Shown: positions 12,450-24,830 of the stretch, piece by piece
Position numbering within the stretch: position 1 is the first letter of the stretch
Layout: each line of letters opens with the position of its first letter
Assembly: GCA_013407085.1 (NCBI GenBank)
Contig: JACCGJ010005462.1
Coordinates: forward strand, 35,308-99,307
Length of the DNA: 64,000 nucleotides
Source of the DNA: Atriophallophorus winterbourni
Taxonomy: Eukaryota > Platyhelminthes > Trematoda > Plagiorchiida > Microphallidae
Reading direction: 5' to 3'
The notes under the pieces: model-generated
Told to the model about the DNA's origin: nothing
Seen by the model: only the letters and a program-made list of their open reading frames with translations
Databases searched by the model: none
Program-made: the position numbers and the translations under genes

Positions 12450-13228
12450 ATGCGAAATTCATTTATTGTTTTTGAAATGCAAACACTACACATATTTCTA
12501 CTGTTATTCACTTCACACGCGATCGATATATGCCCAACTGGATTCACTCTGGTGAACCAAGACACGTGTATAATTAAATTAAGCGACCGCATTTCCTATT
12601 GCGAAGGGCATGACGTTTGCTACAATCAAACTCTCGTTAAAGACAAGCAAATGTTCATGGTGGGAAAGAACGCTAATTCTCTTTTGCAATATCAACAGGA
12701 TGTTCCGATTCATACAGCGTTGCACGGATTTCTTGACAATCCTGGAACATCCCCCACGGGTTGGAGGTACCATGAACCCGGCGTGGATGGGGTCATCACT
12801 GCAAACACATTGCAATGGAGACCAAACAATCCGGATGGAGACAGTAATCCCATAGTTGAAGCCAGATTTGATGGGCTTAACGACGTCAATCAAGAAAATA
12901 CCCGGCGAAGTCTCTACTGTGAATTATCGAAATCACCTCCACCTAGTCGAACGAATCGTGTGCTTTTTGATAAGAACTATCCTACGAATTTAAGATTGTC
13001 TTCAATGTTTGCATCCGGAACCATTGGTTGTTTCACTTACGAGGATGATTCAACCTTAATTCGGTGCTCGTTCAGGTGAGAAGCTTCTAATTTTTAGTTA
13101 ATTGAATAGCGTTCAATTACTTAACAAACGAGAGCTTGTATGTATTACGGATATTTCTTTGTAGATTCACGTTAGCAAATGTCTCCAGCTCCCAGTTAAA
13201 GACGAGAAATTACGGAGAAGTAAAATAA
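12450..13228 (+). CDS. Secreted C-type lectin-like protein, two-exon model
   Basis: Exon 1 (12,450-13,078) begins at Met, with a second Met ten residues in. The second gives a cleaner signal peptide (MQTLHIFLLLFTSHA). The mature part starts DICPTGF, a common N-terminal Cys motif of C-type lectin domains, and ends near TLQWRPNNPDGDSN, FDGLNDVN and RSLYCEL, which match the WxPNxP, WND and YxCE signature regions. A tail with GCFTYEDD and IRCS follows. The exon ends at CAG|GTGAGA. A polypyrimidine/TAG acceptor at 13,164 joins in frame to a short exon (13,165-13,228) ending FTLANVSSSQLK..GEVK stop, with AATAAA overlapping the stop. Canonical calcium-binding EPN is not evident, so sugar binding is unproven. 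It is the only convincing host gene here. A further 3' exon remains possible. Confidence 0.65.
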
Positions 13229-13718
13229 AACTAATGATAATTCATTGAGTGGTTGGAACCAGTACTAGCTGCTGAAGTATAGACTGACATTAGAAGATAT
13301 GTTCCAACTTATCTCGGCTTGTGTAATAGATAACCCTTATGCGATTGCATGAATGTCGAATCATTTAATAATCATTTCAAGCAAAATATTAAGGTACGTT
13401 TCATTCCGCACAAACTTTCGTGTAGATTAAAGTTGAGGCTGAGCCGAGGTTGTACTTTCGATCCTTGCTGTTTTGAGGCCATTCTGATCATGCACATTAC
13501 CGTCCTGTCATCCTCTGTGTTGGGAAATGATATGATGAATGAGCTATTAACTGCTCAACTTTAGCCATAGGTACAACATAGAGTAAATTATACAGCTTGA
13601 TGTAAATATCGCAAACACCATTTTAATCGAATGAGTTATCGTGAATTTTAACATAAGGTTTCTCTGATACTGCTTTTTTCCATAACGATATTGCCTTTTT
13701 CGTTTTAAATCGATAGAT

Positions 13719-13916
13719 GTGGAGCGGATCCGACATGTCGATCCTTCTATTTCGATTCAACTTCGAAAAAATGTTACCTTGCACGGCACGTGGATTCACG
13801 CTTGCCTGATTCTGCTGGCACGAGTGGTAACTGGGTTCGATATGGAAAACGGCCTTGAAAACATTTGCACCTCTAATCTCATTCAGGACTACATTATTTT
13901 AAGGCATCACGCATAA
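13719..13916 (+). CDS. Unrecognised small ORF, possible exon
   Basis: A 65-codon frame opens just after a TCGATAG acceptor-like site and reads MERIRHVDPSISIQL to a stop at 13,916. A hydrophobic stretch (ACLILLARVVTGF) lies mid-way. It sits about 490 bp past the lectin-like exon 2 and could be an additional exon if the GAA|GTAAAA at about 13,217 is a donor, but the phase then gives a different frame with an early stop. I do not recognise it and it may be chance. Confidence 0.2.
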   Translation: MERIRHVDPSISIQLRKNVTLHGTWIHACLILLARVVTGFDMENGLENICTSNLIQDYIILRHHA

Positions 13917-14089
13917 ACACAACTCAATATAATTTGTGTGCTACTTTGTTTCAATGTTTATTCAACCGTTGTATTGTCCAATACATTTATTGCAATTATA
14001 TATACAATAAGCTATGTATGCATATACTACTTATAAATATGAGGTGTGTAATGAAACAGCATGCTAATGAGCTTTTTTGTTCATCATCC

Positions 14090-14470
14090 TAAATACATTT
14101 GTTTACACACACGCGTTTGACAGTTTAAACAGGCATACCTTTCTGATGATTTTTGTTGAATCGCTTGTTCGATCTAGTCGACACTGGTTGTCAAAATTCA
14201 TAACCAAATGGTTGCTCAAAACCAGCAGGTAATCCTATATCATTTTTAATGAAGTTTATTCGGTTTTCAAGATCAAATCGTGCATTGAAGGCGTATCTGT
14301 CCCTCTGTATCTTGTATTTCTTTTCATGTGATTATGAAAGGGAATATCTTCGAAGAGCTGCTGGAAGTTGGCATCATTATAGGTCAGAGAAAGTATTTTA
14401 GACTTCAGTAGGTTTGGCAGAATAAAGTCTCTCATGATCATGATTCTGTTATGATATTTCTGAGGCAATT
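14090..14470 (-). pseudogene. CR1-like endonuclease fragment
   Basis: The minus-strand frame reads MRDFILPNLLKS (from the GDFNLP motif), then FQQLFEDIPFHNH, TRYRGTDTPSMHDLILKTE (the TRxRGxxxxxLDLxxTN motif). Two of the conserved endonuclease blocks are therefore recognisable, with the catalytic GDFN changed to RDFI. It is a short remnant next to the duplicated CR1 copy. Confidence 0.65.
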
Positions 14471-14730
14471 AAACATAGTTTGTTCAGTTGACTCATTTTA
14501 GTTTGTTCAGTTGACTCATTTTAAACATATCCCGGACTTCCGTTGGACGATAAATTAAACCGATTATTCAATCCATAGCGAGTTCTGATTCACTAAGTCA
14601 GAATACGTAAGTTCCCTCCAAGTGGGTGGGTGATCATAATAATGTGCCATACCAACTCAACGCTATGCACGGAGCAGAGACATCGAAGCAATCTCCAAAT
14701 CACAATCATGGATTTTCGGTCTAAGCGAAG

Positions 14731-14754
14731 ATTCAAGATTCAAGATTTATGGTT

Positions 14755-14791
<37 letters not shown>

Positions 14792-14792
14792 A
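14731..14792 (-). repeat. CR1 3' tail and adjoining TA/TG microsatellite
   Basis: ATTCAAGATTCAAGATTTAT at 14,731-14,750 is the complement of an AATCTTGAATCTTGAAT tail, the octamer-like 3' terminus of CR1 elements in this window. It is followed by (TA)n to about 14,775 and (TG)n to 14,791. The microsatellite reappears at the very start of the window in duplication copy 1. Confidence 0.75.
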
Positions 14793-17650
14793 AATAATAT
14801 CAGAAACATTAGGACGAAGATAGTTTAATATTACTTGGTGGTAAAATTTGGAATAGATCTCATGTAATCGTCAAGTTTCGATTTGAATATAGATAAACTG
14901 TTTGAGCTTACAAAATCGGCAGGTAAGAAATTCCGAACAAAAACAACACGCACCGAATGAAAATACCTGTGTCAGTTCCGTTTGGAGTCTGGTGTTTCAA
15001 AATTTCAACCATGACCACGGCTTTTGCTGTAATTTAGAAGTTGGAATAATAAGTCCAGGGGGTGGGAAACAGTATTAAGTATTTTGTACGCGATGATGGG
15101 ATCACCTCGCATTCTCCTTTGTGCACGTGACTTCAGTACAAGTCGTCTGATTCGCTCGGCGAATGGCGTATTTTCGAATCCATTAACAAGATTAGAGGCT
15201 CTCCGGTATATGCGTTCTAGAAGTAATATATCTTTTGGAGCCATGGTGTCCATGCTTGTGCTGAATTGTCTAGAATAGGATGTATATATTTGTGCACAAA
15301 TAGAGGAAACCACCCCGGCGAAAAACGTCCGCGTTAAAATACCGAGAAGCCAAGACGCGCTTTTGTAAACAGCTTCGCATTGTAGACAATTTTTAAAACT
15401 ACCGCTAATCCAGACACCCAGGTCCTTCTCTCCCGCAGTGTACTCCAGGATTTTGTCGCCGAGCTTGTATTGATAGGAAAAGCCAAAGTCTTGACTGATC
15501 AGAATGATCTTTTGAAATTTTGCATATTTAATGGCAGTTTATTTTACGATGAATAGTTGTACAAAGCATTCAAACCGTTTTGTAGTAAAATACTGTTTGG
15601 TCTACATACTTTTATATCGTCATCAAACAGCACTATTGTACTATCATTTGGTATTGACAAATCGTTCATATATATTAGGAACAGAATTGGTCTAAGCACT
15701 GATCCTTGTGAAACACCGCAAGTGACATCGATTTTCTTGGATAATACGCCGTCCACACGAACTCTAATGTGTCTGTTACTGAGGTAATCACGGATCAATT
15801 CATATAGTCTTTCAACGCTACCATGTTTCTTTAGCTTCTTTAAAAGTAAATTATGATCAACTCTGTTGAAAGCTTTAGAAATATCCAGGTAGCACGCATG
15901 AATACAGCCCCCCGCATCTACAACCTTCGTCCAATGGTCTAAGCTTGTCAGAAAATTTGTTAGACAAGAGTGATTTCTGTGAAATCCATGTTGGTCAACT
16001 GTCAAAATTTGTTCGTTTCCAAAGGTTGCAATATTTCTGCGGTAATTATTCGCTCAAAAACTGTTGATTCTGAAGACAGCAATGTCACCGGCCTGTAATT
16101 TTTAACTTCAGAACGGCAACCACCTTTGTAAATGGGTAATATTTATACCAGTTTCCAGTCTGTTGTAACCACACCAGCTTGGATCAAATTATAAATTATA
16201 CAGGATAGAGGTTCAAAGAGAGGCGCATGGCAGGTTTCGAGCAGCTTTGGAGTTATCTCGTCTGATCCTGGCGATTTTTTACGTTCAAGTTTCATAAGTG
16301 CTGCGCTACCACCATCGGACTAATCAATACTTCACTCAAGGTCGGTCGGTCAAATCGAATAATCGGTTCCTGATCAGGCTCCGTGGATTTCGGCACAAAA
16401 ACGCCGGCATAAAAGTCTGCTAACAGACCATCGGTCTGATTAATGGATTTTGTGAAGCTGGAAGAAGTTTTTAGGGCAAAGACTCCTGGTTTAATATTTG
16501 ACCTATCGTTAACGAGTCTATATAAGAGCTTCAGATTCTGGTGCATCTGAGAAATCAATTGCGATTGAAAAGCTTGTTAATCATCTCGAATCCAGCTGAT
16601 AACTTTGTTTCGCAGTCGTGTAAAAGATTTAGCTGTGTTGGTAGCCTTGTGAAACTCTCATGCTATTGCTCGTTGTTCTATCCAAATTTTAGTCTAGCTT
16701 CATAGTTTAAATTTATTACGTTGAGAAGTTTTCTTCAAAACGAACATTAAATGTTCGTCCAATATTAATTGAAGGTGCTGTAAGAGAGCGCGCTAATGAC
16801 TATCCGTATCGGAGTAATCCTGTTGTGTGAAACTAGTGCTATGTAACTCGGCACCCTCCTGACGCATTTCGTTCCGTCACTGTTGCGCCTAGTGCTACAA
16901 ACGTACGCGAATTCTAGGACAACGTGATCGCTTCGTCCGATTGGCGGTTTATAAACGATATTCTCTACAGCTGAGGGATCTGATGTAAGTATTAGGTCGG
17001 TCTGATCCCCTCATACGAGTAAATCTAAATCGTGGTTATAAAGGGGTGCGTAATAAAAGACGGCTCGAAGTTCATACTCAAGTGTCTTTGATGGATCATA
17101 ATCCCGACTATAGAGCTGTGGAAAGTTGAAATCCCCCATTATCAAAATTTGAGTATTTTACCGCGTTGTTACATAGCGCAAAGCATTAACCAGTTCATTG
17201 TTTAGGTCGAAAGTTGCTGCTGGAGAATGATAGAACATTTCAATAATCCAATGGTCTCCAGAAGTAAGAGTCAGAGAGCACTAAAGTGTGTCAGGTATAT
17301 CAAGGGTCACGCCGGGATACAGATATACTGGGCAAAGAGAGTTTACTTTCAGACAATGAGGTATGAAACCATGTTTCTGTTATTGCAACTATGTCTGTCG
17401 CCGTTTCACTCAAAATCTCAGACAGTTCGATTAATTGGTTGATAAGGCTGTTTGCGTTTTCATAGATGCACTTAATCGTATTTTTCGTGGGTAATGACGG
17501 GGTGTAAACTGAAGTTATTGGCCTGACATCTCCGAAGTCATACTTACCAAGTTTTTTTGAGTTTGAGCTCTGGTAGTCACTAGTATCAAACTGGCGGGTA
17601 GGTAGATTTGTTCCTGTTAATCTTGCTTCCGTGTCAGAATAGGAAATTTT
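14733..17650 (-). pseudogene. CR1-like LINE, degenerate copy 2
   Basis: Same element as 1-2890, here with its 3' tail present. RT C-terminus is at 15,313-15,005, RT palm at 16,005-15,544, linker at 16,558-16,292 and decayed endonuclease up to about 17,500. It carries the same frame breaks as copy 1, so the damage predates the duplication. Private changes include loss of 15 bp near 15,594, which removes the in-frame codons for PNSYADDC seen in copy 1. The altered catalytic box LFDDDIKV is shared. Non-functional. Confidence 0.85.
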
Positions 17651-19672
17651 ATCAGGTTATCGATTAGGATCTATTTCGAAGTTGATTTTAAGCGGGTGCT
17701 CCTTCTGCTGCTAAAGCTGAAACTTTCATTTAACATTATGAATCTGAGATGTGTAAAAGGCATTGCAAATCTTTTATTGGACGGTATCGTGACTTGATAC
17801 GTTGTGGAGTATGATAGTGGAAAGTGAATTATGAGGAAAGGCATGCGCTGCCATCTTATTTGATGAATGAAATCCAAATGAATATGCTAACAAAAACATG
17901 CTATTTTAAAACCTCCATTGTCGTTGTGCATCATTTTGGACTGCCAATGAGAGTCGATTTGATAGTTCATGCTAAATACGAATTATTGCTACCCGAATCC
18001 AAATCGCTGTGAACAAACTCTATGAAAACCTGTGCATGCGCGGGAGCATCCCCCATTCTTGTTAGTAACGGACTCAACCTAAGGTTTGCTTCTAACGAAA
18101 AGGAAATTAATAAGTTGTCGCTAACATACAATGATTAATTTACTCAAATTATATTATATGCACGAAATGTGGGTGCATTTGCGTAATCATAACCCGAAGA
18201 TCGTTCCGGAAATCGTTTTCACCATAACCATCGTTTTAGCCGAAAGACAAATCAGATGTCAAAAGCTAATGGGTGTACAAGCATACACCATACATTAGGC
18301 CTTTATTGAATAAACCGTTTTCAGGCTACCTTAATATTATTACTTATCTTGTTTTAAAATTATAACATTTTAAATGATAACATCGCATAGTCATTTTTAA
18401 GCTGGATTTTCTTTTACCAAATAAAAACATTGAATTATCTTGAATTACGACTAAGATTCGAATTTTGAATAAATATACACAGCATTTCGACTTCGTAAAA
18501 TATAATAGCAAACACTCAATTGCTGATACGTTCTGAAAGCATGAATTGTGTTTTATGACAGAAAACGATTTCGCTATTCCAGATTTAGCATGAGATAATC
18601 CAATTAATAGAACGAGAGACCAAAATGATGGGTTGATATCGCCAGCTTGAGAGAATCTAATCCCAATATGTGTATATAATTTCAATAGTCTTGACGTTGT
18701 TATAAGTATTTTGGATAAAAGCGAATTAGCTACAACGTATGCATATAAATAAAGGAAATATAATTCTCAAACCCCAATCCGCTGGTTTTATTTTTATTCT
18801 TAAAATGCCGAAGACAGTTCAACACACACAAGACCCGCGTGTTATATATTGTGTTTCTCTTAGTAACAACATGATTCTTTTGAATTGCCGGGATTAATTT
18901 AAAATAGTGTTATGTTATTATGCTCCTTGAATCGTGGAGAATGAAAATTTTAAAAACTGTATACGTTTAAATCATCCTTAAATATTGTCCCTACGATCGA
19001 AAAAAACTTTCAAATGAATAATCGCTGACTGATTCATGGTAAGCCGGTCACGTAGATTTAATAGGAGCACGCATTGGGTCATAGACATATATCCAGCTTA
19101 AACTCTGCGCCAGGTTTTCGGTGATTTTCCGTCATGCAGTTGAACGGGTAAATTTATTCAGGAATAATCTCGACTGAGCGAAATATTTTCAAATGAAATG
19201 TTTATTGTAAGCTATATTTAAAAATTGTTTTTACAAAAACCCTTGAGGCAAAATTGCCAATTCTCAAATTCATTAGCGTCTAAGGTCATATCCAAACAAA
19301 TTACACGAAGTATGTTAATTTTCACGCGACCCTAAATACAATTATTCGTGGGCAAATGAATAAAAAATGTATTCACCTTATTTGGGACAAAGCATGTCAT
19401 GAATTGTTGCCCAAGGGATAACATAGAGGGAGGTCAAGTCATTTAGATTATCAAGCATTTGAAAAAATAGTATAATTTAAAATTTAGTATTAAATATGCA
19501 TGAGCCTACAAAACAATATTTCATTTTCGTGCTATGAAATAAAGATTCGTGATTGAAGAATTATACGATGAAGCTAAAAATTCTGAAATTCCTTCGGGAT
19601 CTACGTATTTTATATATTTTCATTGAACTTAAATGTCCCCATCAAGTCGGTTTGAAGGAGAAGCAAAATTAG
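14760..19672 (+). repeat. Direct segmental duplication, copy 2
   Basis: Matches window positions 1-4890 in direct orientation. The part to 17,650 is the CR1 copy and the rest is non-coding. Around 18,235-18,545 the two copies differ far more than elsewhere, including an extra 16 bp near 18,528. The right boundary at 19,672 is abrupt and abuts a LINE-A fragment. Confidence 0.9.
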
Positions 19673-20115
19673 TTTGATGCCTTGACGCATTTCAAAGGCT
19701 TCTGAGCTGAAACCGTTAAAATGCACTGATCTCTTCATGCCTGAGTGGAACGAAATTACAAGCTTGAGCAGTCTTGAGAGCAGCCTATCAAATCAAGCAT
19801 TTTGAAGAGAACCTCCCTGCTGACTTAGTCGAATGCTTTCGTTAAATCAATAAAAACAGCGTATAATGGCATACGCTGTTCAAGACACTTTTATTGAAGT
19901 TGTCTTGGGGAACAGATCATGCCAACGGTTGATCATCCCTTGCGGAAGACACATTGATATTTTGAGTAAATTCTATCAGCTAAAACTTGCAGCCGGATCT
20001 GTAAGACTTTAGCAAACAATTTGCCTACAACATACAGAAGGGAGATTCCTCTGTTATTGTTGCAGTCGCCTCTGTCACCCTTATTCTTAAATAGCGTGAC
20101 GTTCTGTTTTTCTTT
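19673..20115 (-). pseudogene. LINE-A RT fragment
   Basis: The minus strand carries remnants of the RT of the LINE-A family, matching 47,110-47,520: the NKGDRGDCNNN block near 20,090-20,060, GKLFAKVL, the AVFIDLTKAFD catalytic region near 19,870-19,835 and the segment preceding GVKQGC. Several indels break it. It sits between the end of direct duplication copy 2 and the start of inverted duplication 2. Confidence 0.75.
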
Positions 20116-20119
20116 GCTG

Positions 20120-22195
20120 CTTTTGAATGTGGGAGAGACCGTTCGCGGCTTCCGCGAACCTTGAGCTTGGCAGCCCTAGACAATATGGTGGCACCTAGCC
20201 ACGGTCTGCTATACTCATGCTGTGCGTGAGAGATTAGTAGCCAACAAAATTGCATGATTGTATATTTTAGCACTGTTGTATCTGTGAATCGTTACTCTTG
20301 ACACAGACGTGAGTTGACAGATAAACGAGTGATCGATGGCCTGGTGCAAGTTGAAAACCAGCGTCTTCTAGGTGGCGTGCTGTTTGGTATTTCTTTAACA
20401 TGTTGTGCAGTGGTTCCTGTTTCGTTTCCGATTTCTTTGGTTATCGTATCTGATGAGAGATTTGCGTTCTTCAACTCACCCTTTCGTGGTCTCAGATGAT
20501 TGAAATGACGTATCCATATTCGTTAACCAACTTGTAATGTGTAAATGAATTTTCCAACTCTCTTGATTTTTGCTCCTGATTCAATTCAATTCAATTCAAT
20601 TTAATGGTCTAAAAAGCATATAGCTTAACAAAAACCACTGAATAATATGGGGATTACGAATAACATAAGTAGTAGAAACGGGATTTGTTTGCTTACTGAG
20701 CAGTTCAGGAATCAGTTTAAAGTCCTTAGAGCAGAAACTGTTTTCGACCGGTTGAATAGCACATGTAAATCCATGAGGTCAAGATGTATAGTTAACTTAG
20801 ATGCGTGGGTTCAATGTTGAAAGCTGTAATTGTGTAGAATTTATAGGTTCAATGTTTGGATGTGTCGACATGAAATTGTCCAAGTTCGATTTGAATATAT
20901 CCAAATTGGGCGAGCGTGCAACATTAGAGGTTCAAGGATTCAAGGATTACAGTTAATACTTTACAACACCACAGCAATACGTTATTAATAAAAAAGGGAA
21001 AAATACAATAGTCTAAAAGCAATAGTGAATATAAAATGTAAGGCTCACGAATGTTATTCTTCTGCATATGTAAGTCCAATTTCGCTTTAAACGCCGCCAG
21101 GCAAGGAAAGCCCACCATATGTTGGGGTAGGGAATTCCAAAGGAATATAGCACGTACGTCGAAAAAATGGCGCCGACAATCAATACGGGAACTTTGAACG
21201 TAAAGGGATAAGGTATGTCCGCGTGTCATTTTCCCATCACACACATCGAGCCAGTATTTTAGTGGATGTTCTTCAGTAGACACATTTCTATATGTCAGAA
21301 TAATATCGTGTCGAATCATCCTTTGGGTACAGTCGCATAGACCCAGACGTCGCAATCTTTCAGTGTACGGCACATTGCGAAGACCCATCACTAACTTTGT
21401 TGCTCTATGATAGATTTTATCGAAGAGAGCAATGTCTTTTCGCAGCCAAGGAGCCCAGACCTCTATCGCATACTCCATCGTAGGGCGAAGGTAGACATTC
21501 ATTATCCTTGGTAAGGTTACCAGAGAGAATCTTCCAAATATTCTTCGAAAGATACCCAACAAACTGTTTGCCCGTCGATATATGTTCTGGCAGTGCGCTG
21601 TGCTCTTCAGGTTCCCGCTAATCCACACTCCAAGATCATTTTCTAACGAGCTCCATGCTAGGTTTTCAGTTCCCAATCGATATATCCGAAGATCATTCTT
21701 GCCAAGATGGAGCATCCTACATTTCTGTATGTTGAATGATATGTCATTTATGGCCGCCCGATTCGACACGCTGTTCAAATCCATGTTAGGGAGTTACAGG
21801 TTAAACATACACGTACAGAATAAGAATACCTTTGACAGTTCAGTCTAGTTTCGGGAATAAGTACAGTGTAATCAGGTTTCCAGCTGGTTTGGGGTAGTAG
21901 TCGTGTGAATAGTTTGTTCAGGGTGTGGTTGGGGGTATGCAATTTATTAAACGGCGGTAGCGAGAGTCAAAGAGATTGAGACTGTAATTGGATCTTCGAT
22001 TTGTTTGTGCTTTAAGCCACATACGAGCTTTGTGTTCCGATGATATATTCTCTCCGTGAGGCTGATGTCCTTCTGTAGCCAGGCTGACCAAGCCAGAACT
22101 TCATACTTCATGGTTGGCTTCAAGTACGTATTAATTATTCGATGAACAGTTTGCTTTGTGAAACTCCCGAACACGTGTTTTAGCAGAAGCAGTAT
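20120..22195 (+). repeat. Inverted duplication 2, left arm
   Basis: Matches the reverse complement of 24,080-25,273. Homology runs through 20,127-20,575, the CAATT repeat at 20,578-20,600, then 20,600-20,932, is interrupted by a CR1 insertion (20,933-21,784) and resumes to about 22,195. The duplicated unit thus contains a CR1 3' end with its flank. The shared flank shows these are not two independent LINE insertions. Confidence 0.9.
20933..21784 (-). pseudogene. 5'-truncated CR1 LINE inserted in the left arm
   Basis: An 852-bp insertion reading from the RT palm end to the 3' tail on the minus strand. The frame has FNIQKCRMLHLGKN, DLGVWISGNLK, MEYAIEVWAPWLRKDIALF, YHRATKLVMGLRN and WNSLPQHMV, typical of CR1 C-termini. 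It ends in an AATCCTTGAATCCTTGAA tail. The right arm keeps the empty site (CTTTAGAGGTTAGGGAG), so the insertion is younger than the inverted duplication; GTT flanks both sides. It is a close relative of the CR1 at 25.7-27.9 kb. Its C-terminal frame is open, so it is relatively young, but it lacks most of RT. Confidence 0.85.
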
Positions 22196-22205
22196 TATTG
22201 ACCAT
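21947..22205 (-). pseudogene. CR1 RT C-terminal remnant (left arm)
   Basis: MFGSFTKQTVHRIINTYLKP, then YEVLAWSAWLQKDIS and YHRNTKLVCGLKHKQ, homologous to 24,100-24,328 in the right arm. It is the duplicated 3' end of that LINE, cut at the inner edge of the arm. Confidence 0.8.
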
Positions 22206-23089
22206 CATAAAAAATACTTCAACCAAATAGCAAAAGACGGCATTGCATTAGTTTTTGCAGTTCGAAAATTTCACAAAATTGTTCGCGTGTGGAAGTTCAG
22301 CCTATTTACCCACCTTAAACTACTTTTTTCAATCTTCGGAGTTAAAAGTGGGTCCGTTGTTCACACTGCAAATCAACTACAATGCTGATCCACGATACTC
22401 ATTTGTTTTTGTTTCCACTCAAATTCGTGAATATTGAGCGTTTTGGTTACGCAGATTCGTTGTCAACACTCATCGCTAAGCATAGCAACAATAATCCAAA
22501 GGGAGTAATATAATTTCCTAATTTCAAGGATGAAAATGATCACCGCAAATAGGCGTTCTTTAAACAATCTTTAGATCAAATACCAATCACGTATGAACGA
22601 TTATGACATGAAGTAGCATAAGATGAAACAATTCAAGCAGTCCTACAGTATATGAATATGGGTTGGCCTGTCGTATTAACTTAAAAAAAACTGAAAGAGT
22701 TTGCAAAATTCGTTTTCCTCTTATTGACGTTCAAGTATGCCTTGGATGGAACATGTCTCGAATTCTTGGACCCATTTTTGTTATCTTACAGATCAGCACA
22801 ACTACATACCATAAACGATGGCAGGTAAACAACAGAACCATTTTTGGAATGGAAGCTAAGAGTCACATTTGAGGCCATCAAATTAGTAACTGTGCATGAG
22901 CAGATATATAATCACAAGACGGAAAATCAGTGAAAGACATAGATTGTTTAACATTGGCGATCGATATAATGTACGCAAAATGCGATACAATGTGGTAAGC
23001 CGAAGTTTTAGCCCATTTGTTCTCCACTGTCTTCTGCACACGCAACACCGTTATCTGTCCATTAACTCTCGTAATCTCGCCCGTAAACG
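22206..23089. other. Spacer of inverted duplication 2, little recognised
   Basis: AT-rich sequence between the arm edge and the recognisable RT of the plus-strand CR1. It may include decayed CR1 endonuclease/linker, but no motif is clear enough to name. Confidence 0.4.
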
Positions 23090-24830
23090 TTTTACAACAA
23101 CTAACTAATACCTCAGACAATGTCCTCCGCACATTGCTAAATCTTAAAACGAACAATCTCCCGGAGCTGACGAAATTAATGCGCTGTTTTTCGAAATCTG
23201 TGCTTATACTTTGTGTACGCGCTTCACCTACTTGATTAACCTCTCTTTAACCCAAACTTTCTTTCCCTGTGATTGGAAGAGTAGCATCATTACCCCCATC
23301 TACTTAGGAGGAAACCGTTCGGATGTATCAAACTATCGACCAGTAACACTACTACCGGTGATCTCTACAGTGATGGAGCGCCTCGTAGCAAACAGCGTCA
23401 CAAATCATCTGGAAGACAATGCTTGCTTGCAGTCGAACAACACGGTTTCACAAAAAGACACTCTTACATTTAAAACCAGCTGCTCGCCCTGGATGACTGG
23501 ACTCAAGCTGTAGACAAAGGTCTCACCATACACGCGTGCTATCTTGATATGTCAAATTCATTCGATCTTGTCAATCACAGTCTGTTACTACAAAAAATGG
23601 AGCAATGTGGCATCAAGAGTTCATTATTAGCCTGGTTGGAGGATTATCTCCGCGTCATTCGAGTGAGGGTTGATGGTGATTTGTCACGACCCATTGCATT
23701 AACGATGGGGTGTCTCAGGGATCAGTGCTTGGACCAATTCATTTCCTGATCTATGTAAACGCCTTACTTAAACTTGTTCGCTGCAATTCATGTTAATTGC
23801 GGATGACATCAAGCTGTGGACACAAGTACGCGCAACTGAGGATTGCAGACTGATTCGATGGACTTCAGTGCCTTGGAGCACTGGTCAGTTAGCAATGAAC
23901 TCCCTTTCAATGTGAGAAAATGTATGGTATTTTCTGTTGGAAGTGATTTCGAGTTCTCTTACACCCTTAGTTCCCACATTTTTGAAAGCACTGACAGGAA
24001 GAAGTACTTGGGTGTGTGGGTGAGCAACATTAGGAAACCGTCGAATAACGCCACAGTTGTATACGAAAAGACGTCAAGAGTACTGCTTCTGCTAGAACGC
24101 GTGTTCGGGAGTTTCGAAAAGCAAATTGTTCATCGGATAATTAATACGTACTTGGAGCCAACCGTGAAGTATGAAGTTCTGGCTTGGTCAGCTTGGCTAC
24201 AGAATGACATCAGCCTCCTGCAGAGAATATATCATCGGAACACAAAGCTCGTATATGGTTTGAAGCACAAACAATACGAAGATCCTATTACAGTCTCTAT
24301 TTCTTCGACTCTCGCTACCGCCGTTTAATAAATTGCATACCCCCAACCACACCCTGAACAAACTATTCACACGAATACTACCCCGAACCAGCCAAATTTA
24401 TAATCACAGTACTTATTCCTGAAACTAGACTGAACTGTCGAAGGTATTATTATTCTGTACGTGTATGTTTAACCTGTAACTCCCTAACCTCTAAAGTTGC
24501 ACGCTCGCCCAATTTGGATATATTCAAATCGAACATTTTCACGTCGACACATCCAAACATTGAACCTATAAATTCTACGCAATTACAGCTTCAAACTTTG
24601 AACCCACGCATCTAAGTTAACTATACATCTCGACCCTATGGATTTATATCTGCCATCCAACCGGTTAAAAACAATTTCTGACCTATGGATTTTTATCTGA
24701 TTCCTGAACTGCTCAGTAAGCAAACAAATCCCGTTTCTACTACCTATGTTATTCGTAATCCCCATATTATTCAGTGGTTTTTGTTAAGCTATATGCTTTT
24801 TAGACCATTAAATTGAATTGAATTGACTTG
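23090..24830 (+). pseudogene. CR1-like LINE with AATTG-type tail
   Basis: Plus-strand RT begins around SPGADEINALF (about 23,160), continues with WKSSIITPIY, VSNYRPVTLLPVISTVMERL, a broken HGF block, NSFDLVNHSLLL, and ends in frame 23,843-24,328 with FNVRKCMVFSVG, KYLGVWVSN and EVLAWSAWLQND. Frameshifts disrupt the palm; traces of ADDIKLW occur near 23,800. After a 3' UTR of about 500 bp it ends in TTAAATTGAATTGAATTGAC near 24,826. The 3' part from 24,080 lies inside the right arm of inverted duplication 2. Confidence 0.8.

Noticed and set aside
12579..12893. 104-codon antisense frame opposite the lectin-like exon
   Set aside because: It has no recognisable motif; it mirrors the open plus-strand coding frame.
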